This document shows positions 23,926-32,062 of a stretch of 44,369 bases of DNA, piece after piece. A program made the translations under genes and the position numbers. The DNA lies in assembly GCA_038244535.1 (NCBI GenBank), contig JBBRTJ010000017.1, positions 1 to 44,369 on the forward strand, read 5' to 3'. Each line of letters opens with the position of its first letter. Position 1 is the stretch's first letter. This stretch comes from JBBRTJ01 sp038244535 (GTDB taxonomy: Bacteria; Actinomycetota; Acidimicrobiia; Acidimicrobiales; Ilumatobacteraceae). Under the pieces are notes generated by a model that did not search any database, had not been told where the DNA came from, and worked only from the letters and a program-made list of their open reading frames with translations.

Positions 23926-24237
23926 ATCGGGCTGACGAGTCCAGAGTCGCGGACACCATCGCGGCCGCTGACGGCCTCGCGTCTCGATTGACGATGCCCT
24001 ACGAGCAGTGGCTGACCAACGAAGACCTGCGGCTGATGACGGAGCGCCTCGTCGAGATCGTGGTTGAGGCCGTCCGCTCGTTGTCCGACGGGTTCTGCCA
24101 AGAGCACCCAGACCTCGATTGGTCTGGCTTCATCGGCTTGAGAACGATCCTGGTCCCGGCCTACCACCGGATCGATCCGGGACTTCTCTGGCAAGCGGCC
24201 GACCGACGTCCCTCATCTGATGGACCGCCTCCGCTGA
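23922..24237 (+). pseudogene. HepT-like (DUF86/HEPN) gene with frameshift and altered active site
   Basis: The GTG at 23,922 opens a frame matching HepT ribonuclease toxins: RVADTIAAADGLASRL, then LVEIVVEAVRSLS and HPDLDWSGFIGLRTILVPAY. The HEPN motif is normally RNxLxH; here it is RTILVP, so the Asn and catalytic His are replaced by Thr and Pro. At 24,204 one extra base breaks the frame. In the shifted frame the usual end DVPHLMDRLR is read, with TGA at 24,235-24,237. Unshifted, translation would run into the tRNA-like sequence at 24,267. With its MNT partner reduced to a fragment, this HepT-MntA pair is dead. Confidence 0.72.
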
Positions 24238-24266
24238 AGATTCGAATCGACATCGGGTTGGACAGC

Positions 24267-24284
24267 AGTCCCGCCCCGGGCACT
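24267..24284 (+). other. Partial tRNA-Leu 3' end: putative attachment-site copy 2
   Basis: Eighteen bases identical to 12,931-12,948 (T-arm/acceptor end of the tRNA-Leu), in the same orientation. A further shared cgggtt lies just upstream (24,254-24,259), separated by five extra bases compared with the tRNA. This is the arrangement left when an element integrates at a tRNA 3' end: intact tRNA on one side, a partial copy on the other. Confidence 0.55.
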
Positions 24285-24620
24285 TGACGGTTGTCGGTTC
24301 ACCAAAATCGACACCCGGCGAGCACTCCTTCGACATCGCCGACTCGGCATCAGATCGGTGCGGACGGAGACGAGCCGTCGGGTGCGGTAGATGTCACGGG
24401 GTGGGTTGTCGACGAGCGCGCGGGAGAGGAGCTCGATCCCGGCGGCAGCGATGGCCTCGGGCAGCGTTGCGGGTCACGACTACCCGTTCGGGTTTGCCTT
24501 CGACGCGATCGACGTACTCCGTGAAGCAGTCTCGGAAGGGATCGTGCGGGTTCGCGCTGCCGCCCCGGGCACCGGCGTCCCTCATGCCCCGTCACCCGGA
24601 CGACTGCGTCGCTTTGAACG
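24285..24620. other. Eroded region between att-like copies and the dehydratase gene
   Basis: No intact gene. On the minus strand, fragments in two adjacent frames look protein-like: CFTEYVDRVEGKPERVVVTR, then, after a frame change near 24,465, IELLSRALVDNPPRDIYRTR. They suggest a short decayed gene of unknown family. The third tRNA-Leu-like segment (24,539-24,572) lies within this stretch. Confidence 0.4.
24539..24572 (+). other. Partial tRNA-Leu 3' end: putative attachment-site copy 3
   Basis: ggatcgtgcgggttcg (24,539-24,554) equals tRNA positions 12,915-12,930, and ccgccccgggcac (24,560-24,572) equals 12,935-12,947. The spacer is 5 nt instead of 4. Orientation is the same as the tRNA. It covers the variable-arm end, the T arm and the acceptor 3' strand, and is more extensive but more diverged at the T loop than copy 2. 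A second integration event at the same tRNA gene would explain it. Confidence 0.55.
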
Positions 24621-26327
24621 TCAGTGCGACTCGCGGGTCACCTGGGGTCCGCTGGCGCCGCGTAGGAAGTCGAGGTCGGCACCGGTGTCGGCCTGGCCGA
24701 CGTGGCGGACGTAGAGCTGCTCCCAGCCGCGGGCAGGGCGCGCGAACGCGGCCTGCATCGCGGCCGAGGGCTCGCGGCGCAACAGCTCGTCGATGGGGAT
24801 GTCGACGTCGAGTCGCCGGGCCTCGACGTCGAGCACGATGGCATCGCCGGTCTGCACGAGGCCGAGCGGCCCCCCGGCGGCCGCTTCGGGGGCGACGTGG
24901 AGCACCACGGTGCCGTACGCGGTGCCACTCATTCGGCCGTCGCAGACGCGCACCATGTCTCGGACACCCAGTTCGAGGAGCTTGCGCGGGATCGGCAGGT
25001 TCGCGACTTCAGGCATGCCGGGGTAACCCCTCGGCCCGCATCCTCTGAGCACGAGCACGCTGGTCTCGTCGACGTCGAGCGCAGGGTCGTCGATTCGGGC
25101 GTGGGCGTCTTCGATGCTGTCGAACACCACGGCCCGCCCGCGATGGCGCAGGAGCCGTGCGGTCGCGGCGGCGGGCTTGATGACGGCGCCATCGGGGGCG
25201 AGGTTGCCGCGGAGGACGGCGATGCCGGCGTCTGGTTGGAGCGGGTTGTCACGGGAACGGATGACCTCGGTGTCCCAGATCGCGGCCGCGCCGATCTCGT
25301 CGATCAGCGGGCGACCGGTGACCGTGAGCGCCGCCGGTTCGAGTCGGTCGCGCACCTGGTTCAGGACGGCGAGCAGTCCGCCGGCTCGGTGGAAGTCCTC
25401 CATGAGGTGCCGGCCGGCCGGTTGGAGGTCCACGAGGAGTGGCACACCCGCGCCCGTCGTGTCGAAATCGTCGAGGGAGAGCTCGACGCCGAGGCGTCCC
25501 GCGAGCGCGAGCAGGTGCACCACCGCGTTGGTCGAACCACCGATGGCCGCCAGTGCGACGATCGCGTTGAGGAACGATTCGCGCGTCATCACTCTGCTCG
25601 GGGTGAGATCGTCGTGCACCATCTCCATGATCAGCCGACCAGCGTCGTGACACGATCGGCGAAGGCGACTGTCAGGAGCGGGGATGCCCGCCGTGCCGGG
25701 GATGGTCATGCCGAGCGCCTCGGCGATGCAGGCCATCGTGGAGGCGGTGCCCATCGTGTTGCAATGGCCGCTGCTTCGGATCATCGACGACTCCGACTGC
25801 AGGAAGTCCGCCTCGGTGATCGTGCCGGCACGGGTCTCCTCGCTGAGCCGCCACACATCCGTGCCGCAGCCGAGTGGCTTGCCGCGGAACGTTCCAGTGA
25901 GCATCGGCCCTCCGGGGATGACCAGTGCTGGGATGTTGACGGAGGCCGCTGCCATCAGCAGCCCGGGGATCGTCTTGTCGCAGCCGCCGAGCAGCACCAC
26001 GCCGTCGATGGGATTGGCGCGGATCAGCTCCTCGGTCGTCATGGCCAGCAGGTTGCGCCAGAGCATCGCGGTCGGACGAACGAGTGTCTCGCCGAGCGAC
26101 ATCGTGGGCATGTTCAGCGGGACGCCGCCGGCTTCCCACACGCCCTTCATCACGTGCTGGGCGAGGTCGTCGAGGTGTGCGTTGCAGGGGCTGAGGTCGG
26201 AGGCGGTGTTGGCGATGGCGATGTGTGGTCGGCCGTCGAAGGCGTGGTCCGGTAACCCACGACGCATCCAGGCGCGGTGGATGTACGCGTTGCGGTCCTG
26301 GCCCGAGTACCACTGCGAACTGCGCAT
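24621..26327 (-). CDS. IlvD/Edd-family sugar-acid dehydratase
   Basis: A 568-residue dehydratase. Three Cys expected to bind a [2Fe-2S] cluster are present: Cys48 (SPCNAH), Cys116 (GGCDKT) and Cys189 (GHCNTMG). The family Ser-containing motif is seen in CDGRMSGTAYG. The opening MRSSQWYSGQDRNAYIHRAW matches the aldonic-acid branch (arabinonate/xylonate/fuconate-type) rather than the dihydroxyacid dehydratase of branched-chain amino acid synthesis. It should remove water from a sugar acid to give a 2-keto-3-deoxy acid. Strong ribosome site AAGGGGG six bases before the ATG. Divergent from two dehydrogenase genes that could make its substrate. Confidence 0.88.
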   Translation of the reverse strand: MRSSQWYSGQDRNAYIHRAWMRRGLPDHAFDGRPHIAIANTASDLSPCNAHLDDLAQHVMKGVWEAGGVPLNMPTMSLGETLVRPTAMLWRNLLAMTTEELIRANPIDGVVLLGGCDKTIPGLLMAAASVNIPALVIPGGPMLTGTFRGKPLGCGTDVWRLSEETRAGTITEADFLQSESSMIRSSGHCNTMGTASTMACIAEALGMTIPGTAGIPAPDSRLRRSCHDAGRLIMEMVHDDLTPSRVMTRESFLNAIVALAAIGGSTNAVVHLLALAGRLGVELSLDDFDTTGAGVPLLVDLQPAGRHLMEDFHRAGGLLAVLNQVRDRLEPAALTVTGRPLIDEIGAAAIWDTEVIRSRDNPLQPDAGIAVLRGNLAPDGAVIKPAAATARLLRHRGRAVVFDSIEDAHARIDDPALDVDETSVLVLRGCGPRGYPGMPEVANLPIPRKLLELGVRDMVRVCDGRMSGTAYGTVVLHVAPEAAAGGPLGLVQTGDAIVLDVEARRLDVDIPIDELLRREPSAAMQAAFARPARGWEQLYVRHVGQADTGADLDFLRGASGPQVTRESH

Positions 26328-26344
26328 GTCGGTCCCCCTTCGGT

Positions 26345-26382
26345 CCTATCTTCCACCTATCAGAACGATGATCGAGCGCTCG
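26345..26382. promoter_or_regulatory. Repeats and palindrome in the divergent dehydratase/dehydrogenase promoter
   Basis: In the 84-bp gap, cctatctt and cctatcag are direct repeats one helical turn apart, and cgagcgctcg (26,373-26,382) is a perfect 10-bp palindrome. Both are reasonable operator candidates for joint control of the divergent genes. No regulator gene is adjacent. Confidence 0.4.
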
Positions 26383-26411
26383 GAAGGCTGTGCAGGGGCT
26401 GGCGCGCTCTC

Positions 26412-27428
26412 GTGAAGGCGTTCGTCGTCACCGGACCGGGCTCTGGTCGTGTCGAGGACGTGGAGGCTCCGTGCGCCCGGCCCGGCGAGGTCGTGGTCGA
26501 CGTCGAGCGTGTCGGCGTCTGTGGCACCGACGTGGAGTTCTTCACCGGCGAGATGGCCTACCTGCACCAAGGCCATGCGTCGTACCCGCTGCGTCTCGGT
26601 CACGAGTGGTGCGGCACGGTCTCCACCGTGGGCGACGGTGTCGACCACGGTTGGATCGGCAGACGAGTCACCGCCGACACCATGATCGGGTGTGGTCACT
26701 GTCCTCGGTGCGCGGGCAACAAGCACCACGTCTGCGACAACCGACTCGAGATCGGCATCCGCGGTGGGATGCCGGGTGCACTCGCGGATCAACTGGCCGT
26801 GCCGGCGGCCTCGATCCTCGCCCTCCCCGACGCGATGGACCCCCTCGTCGGAGCGATGGTCGAACCAGGGGGCAACGCGTTTCGTGCCGCCAAGGCTGCG
26901 GATCTCACGTCGGGACAGCGTGTGCTGGTGCTGGGCCCGGGCACCATCGGCCTGCTGGTCGCGGCATTTGCACGTTCGATGGGCGCCGAGGTCCACGTCG
27001 CCGGAGTGGATGACTCGTCGCTCAACTTCGCTCGGACCCTTGGCCTGGACGGCGTCTGGCACGTCGACGACGTTCCCGATCGCGTGTTCAACGCCGTCAT
27101 CGATGCCACCAACTCGCCAACTGCTCCGGCGCGATGCATCGACATCGTCGAGCCGGCCGGGGTGGTCGTGTTCATCGGGCTCTCCGGTGTTCCGAGCTCC
27201 GTCGACACCCGCCTCATCGCCCTCAAGGATCTTCGGGTGGTGGGCATCCTCGGGGCCTCCGCTGGGCTCGAGGGCGCCATCGACGCGTTCACCGCCGGCA
27301 CCGTGGATCCCGCGCCGCTCGTCTCGGCAACCGTCGGACTTGCTCACGTCGGGCAGGTACTGGGTGGCTGGCGACCGCCCGGCGCCGGCCCCGGCCCGAA
27401 GATGCACATCGACCCGACCCTCCACTGA
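26412..27428 (+). CDS. Zinc-dependent alcohol dehydrogenase (MDR; sorbitol/threonine-DH-like)
   Basis: A 338-residue medium-chain dehydrogenase. Catalytic zinc ligands are visible (Cys in GVCGTD and His-Glu in LGHEWCG). The structural zinc loop has four Cys (GCGHCPRCAGNKHHVC), and the Rossmann motif is VLGPGTIGLLVAA. The GTG at 26,412 places the protein start at the usual KAFVVTGPG strand. Probable substrate is a polyol or aldose, judged from the dehydratase partner; not provable from sequence. It lies 9 nt before the SDR gene. Confidence 0.88.
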   Translation: MKAFVVTGPGSGRVEDVEAPCARPGEVVVDVERVGVCGTDVEFFTGEMAYLHQGHASYPLRLGHEWCGTVSTVGDGVDHGWIGRRVTADTMIGCGHCPRCAGNKHHVCDNRLEIGIRGGMPGALADQLAVPAASILALPDAMDPLVGAMVEPGGNAFRAAKAADLTSGQRVLVLGPGTIGLLVAAFARSMGAEVHVAGVDDSSLNFARTLGLDGVWHVDDVPDRVFNAVIDATNSPTAPARCIDIVEPAGVVVFIGLSGVPSSVDTRLIALKDLRVVGILGASAGLEGAIDAFTAGTVDPAPLVSATVGLAHVGQVLGGWRPPGAGPGPKMHIDPTLH

Positions 27429-27437
27429 GGAGAGCAC

Positions 27438-28181
27438 ATGGAGCTCACCGGACTCACCGCGATCGTCACCGGTGGCGCCAGCGGCATCGGCGCGGCCACC
27501 GCGGCGATGCTCGCCGTGCGAGGTGCAAACGTCGCCGTCTTCGACCTGATCGCGTCGCATGACCCGGCGGTCCTGTCGCTCACGTGCGACGTCACGGACC
27601 GCGCCGCGGTCCGAGACGCCGTTGAGGCAACCGTCCGAGCGTTCGGTGGCATCGATGTGCTCGTCAACAACGCGGGCATCGGGGCGGCGGGAACCGTTGC
27701 GGACAACCCCGACGACGAATGGGCGCGGGTGTTCGACATCAACGTCACGTCGATCGCCCGTGTCACCACGGCGTGCCTGCCACACCTACGCCTGTTCAAC
27801 CACGCCGCGATCGTCAACACCTGCTCGGTCGTCGCGCTCGTCGGGCTCCCTCAACGCGCGTTGTACTCGGCGACCAAGGGAGCAGTTGCTGCGCTCACCC
27901 TCGCCATGGCCGCCGATCACGTGCACGACAAGATCCGGGTCAATGCCGTGGTCCCCGGCACCACCGACACACCGTGGGTGGCGCGGTTGTTGGACGCCGC
28001 CCCTGATCCCGCGGCCGCTGCGGAAGCCCTGCGGGCACGCCAGCCGCTCGGTCGCCTTGTGTCTCCCGACGAGGTCGCACACGCAATCGCCTACTTGGCC
28101 AGCCCCGCTGCGAGCTCGACCACCGGCACCCTGCTTGCCGTGGATGGGGGACTGCTCGGCGTTCGCGTGCCTGGCCGCTGA
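27438..28181 (+). CDS. Classical SDR dehydrogenase (sugar/polyol type)
   Basis: A 247-residue short-chain dehydrogenase with every classical element: TGGASGIG cofactor loop, NNAG, catalytic Ser in NTCSVVAL, YSATK (Tyr and Lys), and the terminal DGG motif. The Asp in FDLIAS after strand beta2 suggests NAD rather than NADP. GAGGAG precedes the ATG. Second gene of the operon after the zinc dehydrogenase. With the divergent dehydratase it could form an aldose to aldonate to ketodeoxy-acid route. Confidence 0.9.
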   Translation: MELTGLTAIVTGGASGIGAATAAMLAVRGANVAVFDLIASHDPAVLSLTCDVTDRAAVRDAVEATVRAFGGIDVLVNNAGIGAAGTVADNPDDEWARVFDINVTSIARVTTACLPHLRLFNHAAIVNTCSVVALVGLPQRALYSATKGAVAALTLAMAADHVHDKIRVNAVVPGTTDTPWVARLLDAAPDPAAAAEALRARQPLGRLVSPDEVAHAIAYLASPAASSTTGTLLAVDGGLLGVRVPGR

Positions 28182-28216
28182 AGGTGCACACGTCGGCCTT
28201 CGGGGTCGGCGTCTCT

Positions 28217-28260
28217 TCTGCGCCGTGTGGTTCTCAATGATGAGAACCACACGGTGCAGA
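28217..28260. terminator. Bidirectional hairpin between converging genes
   Basis: Twenty-base arms (28,217-28,236 and 28,241-28,260) with one G·T-type mismatch and loop atga. The arm contains ccgtgtggttctca. It lies midway between the SDR stop and the stop of the leftward hydrolase, the right place for a shared terminator. Confidence 0.8.
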
Positions 28261-28273
28261 TCGAGTTGGCTCG

Positions 28274-29056
28274 TCAGGCGAGCGGGTGCCAGAAGGATTC
28301 GAGGCGGGCGAGGAAGCGGCCCTGGTCGACGAGGTGCGGGTAGTGGCCGTGCTCGGGCCACACCTCGACGACGGCGCCGGCGATGCGGGCCGACAGCCAC
28401 CCCGCGTAGTCGGGTCCCGGATCGCTGCCGAACAACGACAGGTAGGGCACGTCGACGCCGGCCACCATGGCGTCGACCATCGCCACCACCTCGGCCGGGC
28501 TGCGATCGAGCAGCGGCGACCAGATGCCGAGCACGACGTCCTGCGTCGGCCGGCGCAGCGCGGCGATGCGCTGTCGGTCGTCGTCGCTGAGCAGGGGACC
28601 GGCCATCGACTCGAACACCGCCTCGATCACGAACGGGAAGGTGGCCGGATCACGCAGCTGCGCCTCGACCGCCGCCAGCGCGCCCTGGAAGTCGCCGAGG
28701 GCGAGGGACTGATCGACGTTGACCACGGAGCGGGCGCCGACCGCCGACGCGGCAGCGGTGACGACCACGCCGCCGAGGGAGTGGCCGACCAGATCGGGGC
28801 GTTCGAGACCAGCAGCAGTGACAACGGCCGCCACGTCGAGGGCGAGGTCACCCGGCTCGTACCGAGGGCCGGGCGCCGATGCACCGTGGCCCCGCAGGTC
28901 GAGTGAGACCACGCGGTGATCGGCGGCCAGCCGCGCCGCGATCGGGGCCCAGACCTCCTTGGACTCGGTGATGCCGTGCACGAGCACGACGGGTGGGCCG
29001 GCGCCCTGCTCGGTCCAGTCGATGTGCACCCCGTCGGCCGTGATGGCGGTCGCCAT
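28274..29056 (-). CDS. Alpha/beta hydrolase
   Basis: A 260-residue hydrolase. The oxyanion-hole region is VLVHGITESKEVW, the nucleophile is Ser93 in GHSLGG and the terminal His is in EHGHYPH; the acid is probably Asp in SLFGSDPGPD. It is cytoplasmic, with no signal sequence. Substrate unknown; an ester or epoxide is typical. The ATG at 29,056 has a strong AAGGAG site and precedes the usual short N-terminal strand. Monocistronic. Confidence 0.9.
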   Translation of the reverse strand: MATAITADGVHIDWTEQGAGPPVVLVHGITESKEVWAPIAARLAADHRVVSLDLRGHGASAPGPRYEPGDLALDVAAVVTAAGLERPDLVGHSLGGVVVTAAASAVGARSVVNVDQSLALGDFQGALAAVEAQLRDPATFPFVIEAVFESMAGPLLSDDDRQRIAALRRPTQDVVLGIWSPLLDRSPAEVVAMVDAMVAGVDVPYLSLFGSDPGPDYAGWLSARIAGAVVEVWPEHGHYPHLVDQGRFLARLESFWHPLA

Positions 29057-29185
29057 GGTGATCTCCTTGTCCGTTGGCGCCGATGGTAGGGAACCTCGGT
29101 GGCTAGCGTCGGAGCCGATGCCGGCGTCCATCGAGCTCTCCGACGGATTCGTGCGCCACGAAGCGGCCATGATGGCGACGCCGTG

Positions 29186-29596
29186 ATGCCGCCGACCGCG
29201 GCGGAGGTGAACGCGTTCCTCGCCGATTCGTTCCCGGGCACCGGCAACGAGTGCGTCGACCTCGGACCGAGGTGGGCCATCGGCCGGCGAGCGGTCGACC
29301 CCGGTTCCATCCGGCCGGGTGGCCTCATCAGCGGGCCGACGCAGTTCGGTCTCGCCGACGCCGTGCTCTGGTACGCGCTGTTCGGCACCGTCGGCATCGA
29401 GCCGATGGCGTTGACCAGTGAGCTGTCGATCCGCTTCCTGCGCCCGGCGGCCGGCACCGTGCTGGTGGCTCGCGCCGACCTGCAGCAAGCGGGCCGTCGC
29501 CAGGTGGTGGGCACGGTGCAGCTGTGGGTCGAGGGGGTGCCGGAGCGCATCGTCTCGGTGGCGCAGGGCACCTACGTCCGCCCCGCCGCCGGCTGA
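29186..29596 (+). CDS. PaaI/hotdog-fold thioesterase family protein
   Basis: A 136-residue hotdog protein. The segment GGLISGPTQFGLADAVLWYAL matches the central helix and its preceding loop in PaaI-like thioesterases, and the strand LTSELSIRFLRPA follows. It should hydrolyse an acyl-CoA thioester. GTG at 29,183 is an alternative start three bases upstream. A 22-codon ORF (29,118-29,186) ends at TGATG with the start codon and may be a leader peptide. Confidence 0.82.
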   Translation: MPPTAAEVNAFLADSFPGTGNECVDLGPRWAIGRRAVDPGSIRPGGLISGPTQFGLADAVLWYALFGTVGIEPMALTSELSIRFLRPAAGTVLVARADLQQAGRRQVVGTVQLWVEGVPERIVSVAQGTYVRPAAG

Positions 29597-29627
29597 ACAG
29601 GCGGCCCCGCCAGCGGGACGGCCAGCG

Positions 29628-30596
29628 TCAGGGGATCAGGACCGTCTTGCCGACCAGTCGACGGTCGAGGGCGGCCTGCAGGACCTCGCCGGCCTCGGCC
29701 AACGGCACTCGGTCGGGGGCCGGCGGGTGCAGCCGCCCGGCGTCCACGGCCTCGATCACCTCGAACAGCAGCTTGTTCTGACCAGCACGGTCACGCCCGG
29801 TCCACGCGCCCCAGTCGACGCCCACCACCGTGCGGTTGTTGAGCAGGATGAGGTTGGCAGCCAGCTTGGGGATCGACCCCGCGGCAAAGCCGATCACGAC
29901 GTACCGGCCGCCCCAGCCGGTGGCCCGCAGCGCCGCGTCGGCAAGGTCGCCACCGACAGGGTCGATGACGACGTCGACGCCACCCGACGACAGTTCCTTG
30001 GCCCGCACCTTCAGGTCCTCGGTCGTGTAGTTGATGACCTCGCTGGCGCCGGCCGCCCTGGCCGCCTCGAGCTTGTCGTCGCTCGATGCCGCGGCGATGA
30101 CCCGCGCTCCGAGCGAGACGGCCACGTCGATGGCGGCCAGTCCGATGCCACCGCCGGCCCCCAGCACGAGGACGTTCTCGCTCGCGATGATCGTGGTGCG
30201 GCGGGTGAGGGCGAACCACATCGTGCAGTAGCTCTGCACGAGCGCAGCGGCCCGGTCGAGATCGAGCGAATCGGGTATGCGGATCAGCGAGGCGCGTGGC
30301 ACGACGACCATCGACGAGAACGCGCCGAAGGTGGTCGCCAGCACGCGGTCGCCGATCGCCCATCCCTCGACGCCGTCGCCGATCGCGGCGATGGTGCCGC
30401 TCAGCTCGCCGCCGGGCGTGAAGGGCGGCGGGACCTTGATCTGGTAGGTGCCGGCGACGAACAGCGCGTCGACGAAGTTGACGCCGGCGGCGGCAACGGC
30501 GATGGCGACCTGGCCCGGGCCCGGCACCGGATCAGGCTCGTCGACGACGGTCAGGGAACGGGGCGGGCCGTAGGCCGAGCAGACGATGCGACGCAC
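29628..30596 (-). CDS. NADPH:quinone oxidoreductase-like (zeta-crystallin type MDR)
   Basis: A 322-residue medium-chain reductase lacking zinc ligands. The opening MRRIVCSAYGPPRSLTVVDE and later FTPGGELSGTI are typical of the quinone oxidoreductase branch. The cofactor motif is VLGAGGGIGLAAID, with the second-half motif VIDPVGGD. It likely reduces quinones or enones using NADPH. It converges on the thioesterase gene (31-nt gap) and diverges from the APH-fold gene (86 nt). Confidence 0.9.
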   Translation of the reverse strand: MRRIVCSAYGPPRSLTVVDEPDPVPGPGQVAIAVAAAGVNFVDALFVAGTYQIKVPPPFTPGGELSGTIAAIGDGVEGWAIGDRVLATTFGAFSSMVVVPRASLIRIPDSLDLDRAAALVQSYCTMWFALTRRTTIIASENVLVLGAGGGIGLAAIDVAVSLGARVIAAASSDDKLEAARAAGASEVINYTTEDLKVRAKELSSGGVDVVIDPVGGDLADAALRATGWGGRYVVIGFAAGSIPKLAANLILLNNRTVVGVDWGAWTGRDRAGQNKLLFEVIEAVDAGRLHPPAPDRVPLAEAGEVLQAALDRRLVGKTVLIP

Positions 30597-30682
30597 GGCA
30601 GGAAACGTAGGCGGCCCGCCGAAGTCCGGTCATGCTCCAGTGCTCTGGGTGCGCAGGCGAAAAGGGAACTACAACAACGTCC

Positions 30683-32041
30683 GTGAACGACCAGGAGCTG
30701 CAGGCATGGATCGAAGCCGTCGAGGGTCGGTCCGTCGGCTCCCTCGGCCGGGTCAGCTACGGCGCCAGCCGGGCGACGTACATCGCCGACCTCGGTGGTG
30801 ACGACGTTGTGGCCCGCGTCGACACCGGGGACGGCCCGATGGCCGGCACCGAGCTGTCCTTGGCGCGGGAAGCCGAGGTCTACCGGGCCTTGCAGGGGAC
30901 GGCGGTGCGGCTCCCGCGCCTGCGAGCGGTGGCCGACGACGGTTCGGCGCTGCTGGTCGATCGGGCCACCGGGACCCACGAGATGACCGGGCTCGACGAC
31001 GCCACCCGCTTCGCCATCTACGACGACTACATCGACGCCCTCGCCGTGCTCCACCGCGTCGATCCAGCGGGGCTGGCCCTGCCGAGCTACCGCCGCCCCA
31101 CTGATGCGCACAGCCATGCCCTCGAAGAGCTCGACCTGTGGGGCACGATCCTCGACCGCCGGACCACCCAGCCGTGGCCGCTCGCCCACTTCGCCCGGGC
31201 TGTGCTGCGCCGGTGCGCCCCCCACCACGTCTCGCGCACCGTCGTGTGCCACGGCGACGTCGGTCCCGGCAACTTCATGCATGACGGTCGGCGGGTGACG
31301 GCACTGCTCGACTGGGAGTTCTCGCACCTCGGCGATCCGATGGACGACCTCGCGTGGTGGGTGTTCCGCGGCCACGACATGACCGGGGGCTGCGGCGACC
31401 TCGGCGCCCAACTGGCCCGGTGGTCGGCGGCCACTGGCCTGCCCATCGACTCGGCCAGCATCGAGTACTACCGGGCGTTCGTGATGTTCCGCTGGCTGGT
31501 CTCGGTCGCCTCCGCGCTCGAGCGAGGCGGGCCGGGGATGGACCGTTCGGTGTACTTCGGCCTCGTCCCCGTGCTCTCGGTTCGCCTCTCCCGGGCGCTC
31601 GCGTCGCTTCTTGGCGTCCCCCTTCCCGATCCCCCGGAGGCGCCGACTGGTGAGCGCAGCCCAGCGGCCGGTGTGATCGACGCCCTCAGCGCCGACCTGC
31701 ACCACGTCATCGGGCCCGCGGTCGACAGCGCGGAAGGCCGCCGTCGGTTGGGGGCGGCCTCGCTGTACCTGATGCACCTCGACGCCGTCGATCGCATCGG
31801 GACTCGGGTCTGGCAGGACGATCTGGATGACGTCGCCCAGCTGGTGGGGGAGCGGGTCACCGAGACGTCCGGCGGTCAGCGCCTCGTCGGCGAGCTCGTC
31901 GGCTCGGCCGAGCCGCCGTGGGCATCGTGCACCGCGTACTTCTGGCGCAACGCCCATCGCCAGGTCGCGCTCTGGCCGCTCGTCGCGTCAGTGGCACTCG
32001 CCGAACCGACCGTGATCCCGATCACCCCGAGCCGACCGTGA
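30683..32041 (+). CDS. APH-fold phosphotransferase with C-terminal extension
   Basis: A 452-residue protein. Residues 1-290 form an aminoglycoside-phosphotransferase/choline-kinase-like domain with intact HGDVGPGNFM and LLDWEFSHLGDP; an added helical region of about 150 residues follows. This class is common in actinobacteria near lipid and steroid catabolism genes, with unknown small-molecule substrates. GTG start at 30,683; an AAGGGA element is rather far upstream (about 15 nt), so the start is uncertain. The 3' end overlaps a 26-bp tandem duplication. The next gene begins 22 nt downstream, probably in the same transcript. Confidence 0.85.
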   Translation: MNDQELQAWIEAVEGRSVGSLGRVSYGASRATYIADLGGDDVVARVDTGDGPMAGTELSLAREAEVYRALQGTAVRLPRLRAVADDGSALLVDRATGTHEMTGLDDATRFAIYDDYIDALAVLHRVDPAGLALPSYRRPTDAHSHALEELDLWGTILDRRTTQPWPLAHFARAVLRRCAPHHVSRTVVCHGDVGPGNFMHDGRRVTALLDWEFSHLGDPMDDLAWWVFRGHDMTGGCGDLGAQLARWSAATGLPIDSASIEYYRAFVMFRWLVSVASALERGGPGMDRSVYFGLVPVLSVRLSRALASLLGVPLPDPPEAPTGERSPAAGVIDALSADLHHVIGPAVDSAEGRRRLGAASLYLMHLDAVDRIGTRVWQDDLDDVAQLVGERVTETSGGQRLVGELVGSAEPPWASCTAYFWRNAHRQVALWPLVASVALAEPTVIPITPSRP

Positions 32042-32047
32042 TCCCGA
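32006..32047. repeat. 16-bp direct repeat at a gene end (26-bp period)
   Basis: ccgaccgtgatcccga occurs at 32,006-32,021 and 32,032-32,047. Because the 26-bp period is not a multiple of three, the second copy is read in a different frame and supplies the TGA stop of the APH-fold gene. Confidence 0.85.
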
Positions 32048-32062
32048 CAGGACTGGTGGACC

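Noticed and set aside
24702..27785. Long frames antisense to the dehydratase and dehydrogenase genes
   Set aside because: No domain is recognisable, and the coding strands carry clear metal-ligand and cofactor motifs.
29118..29186. 22-codon leader ORF before the thioesterase gene
   Set aside because: It ends at the thioesterase start (TGATG), but no ribosome site or conserved pattern supports translation. It is mentioned only in the gene entry.
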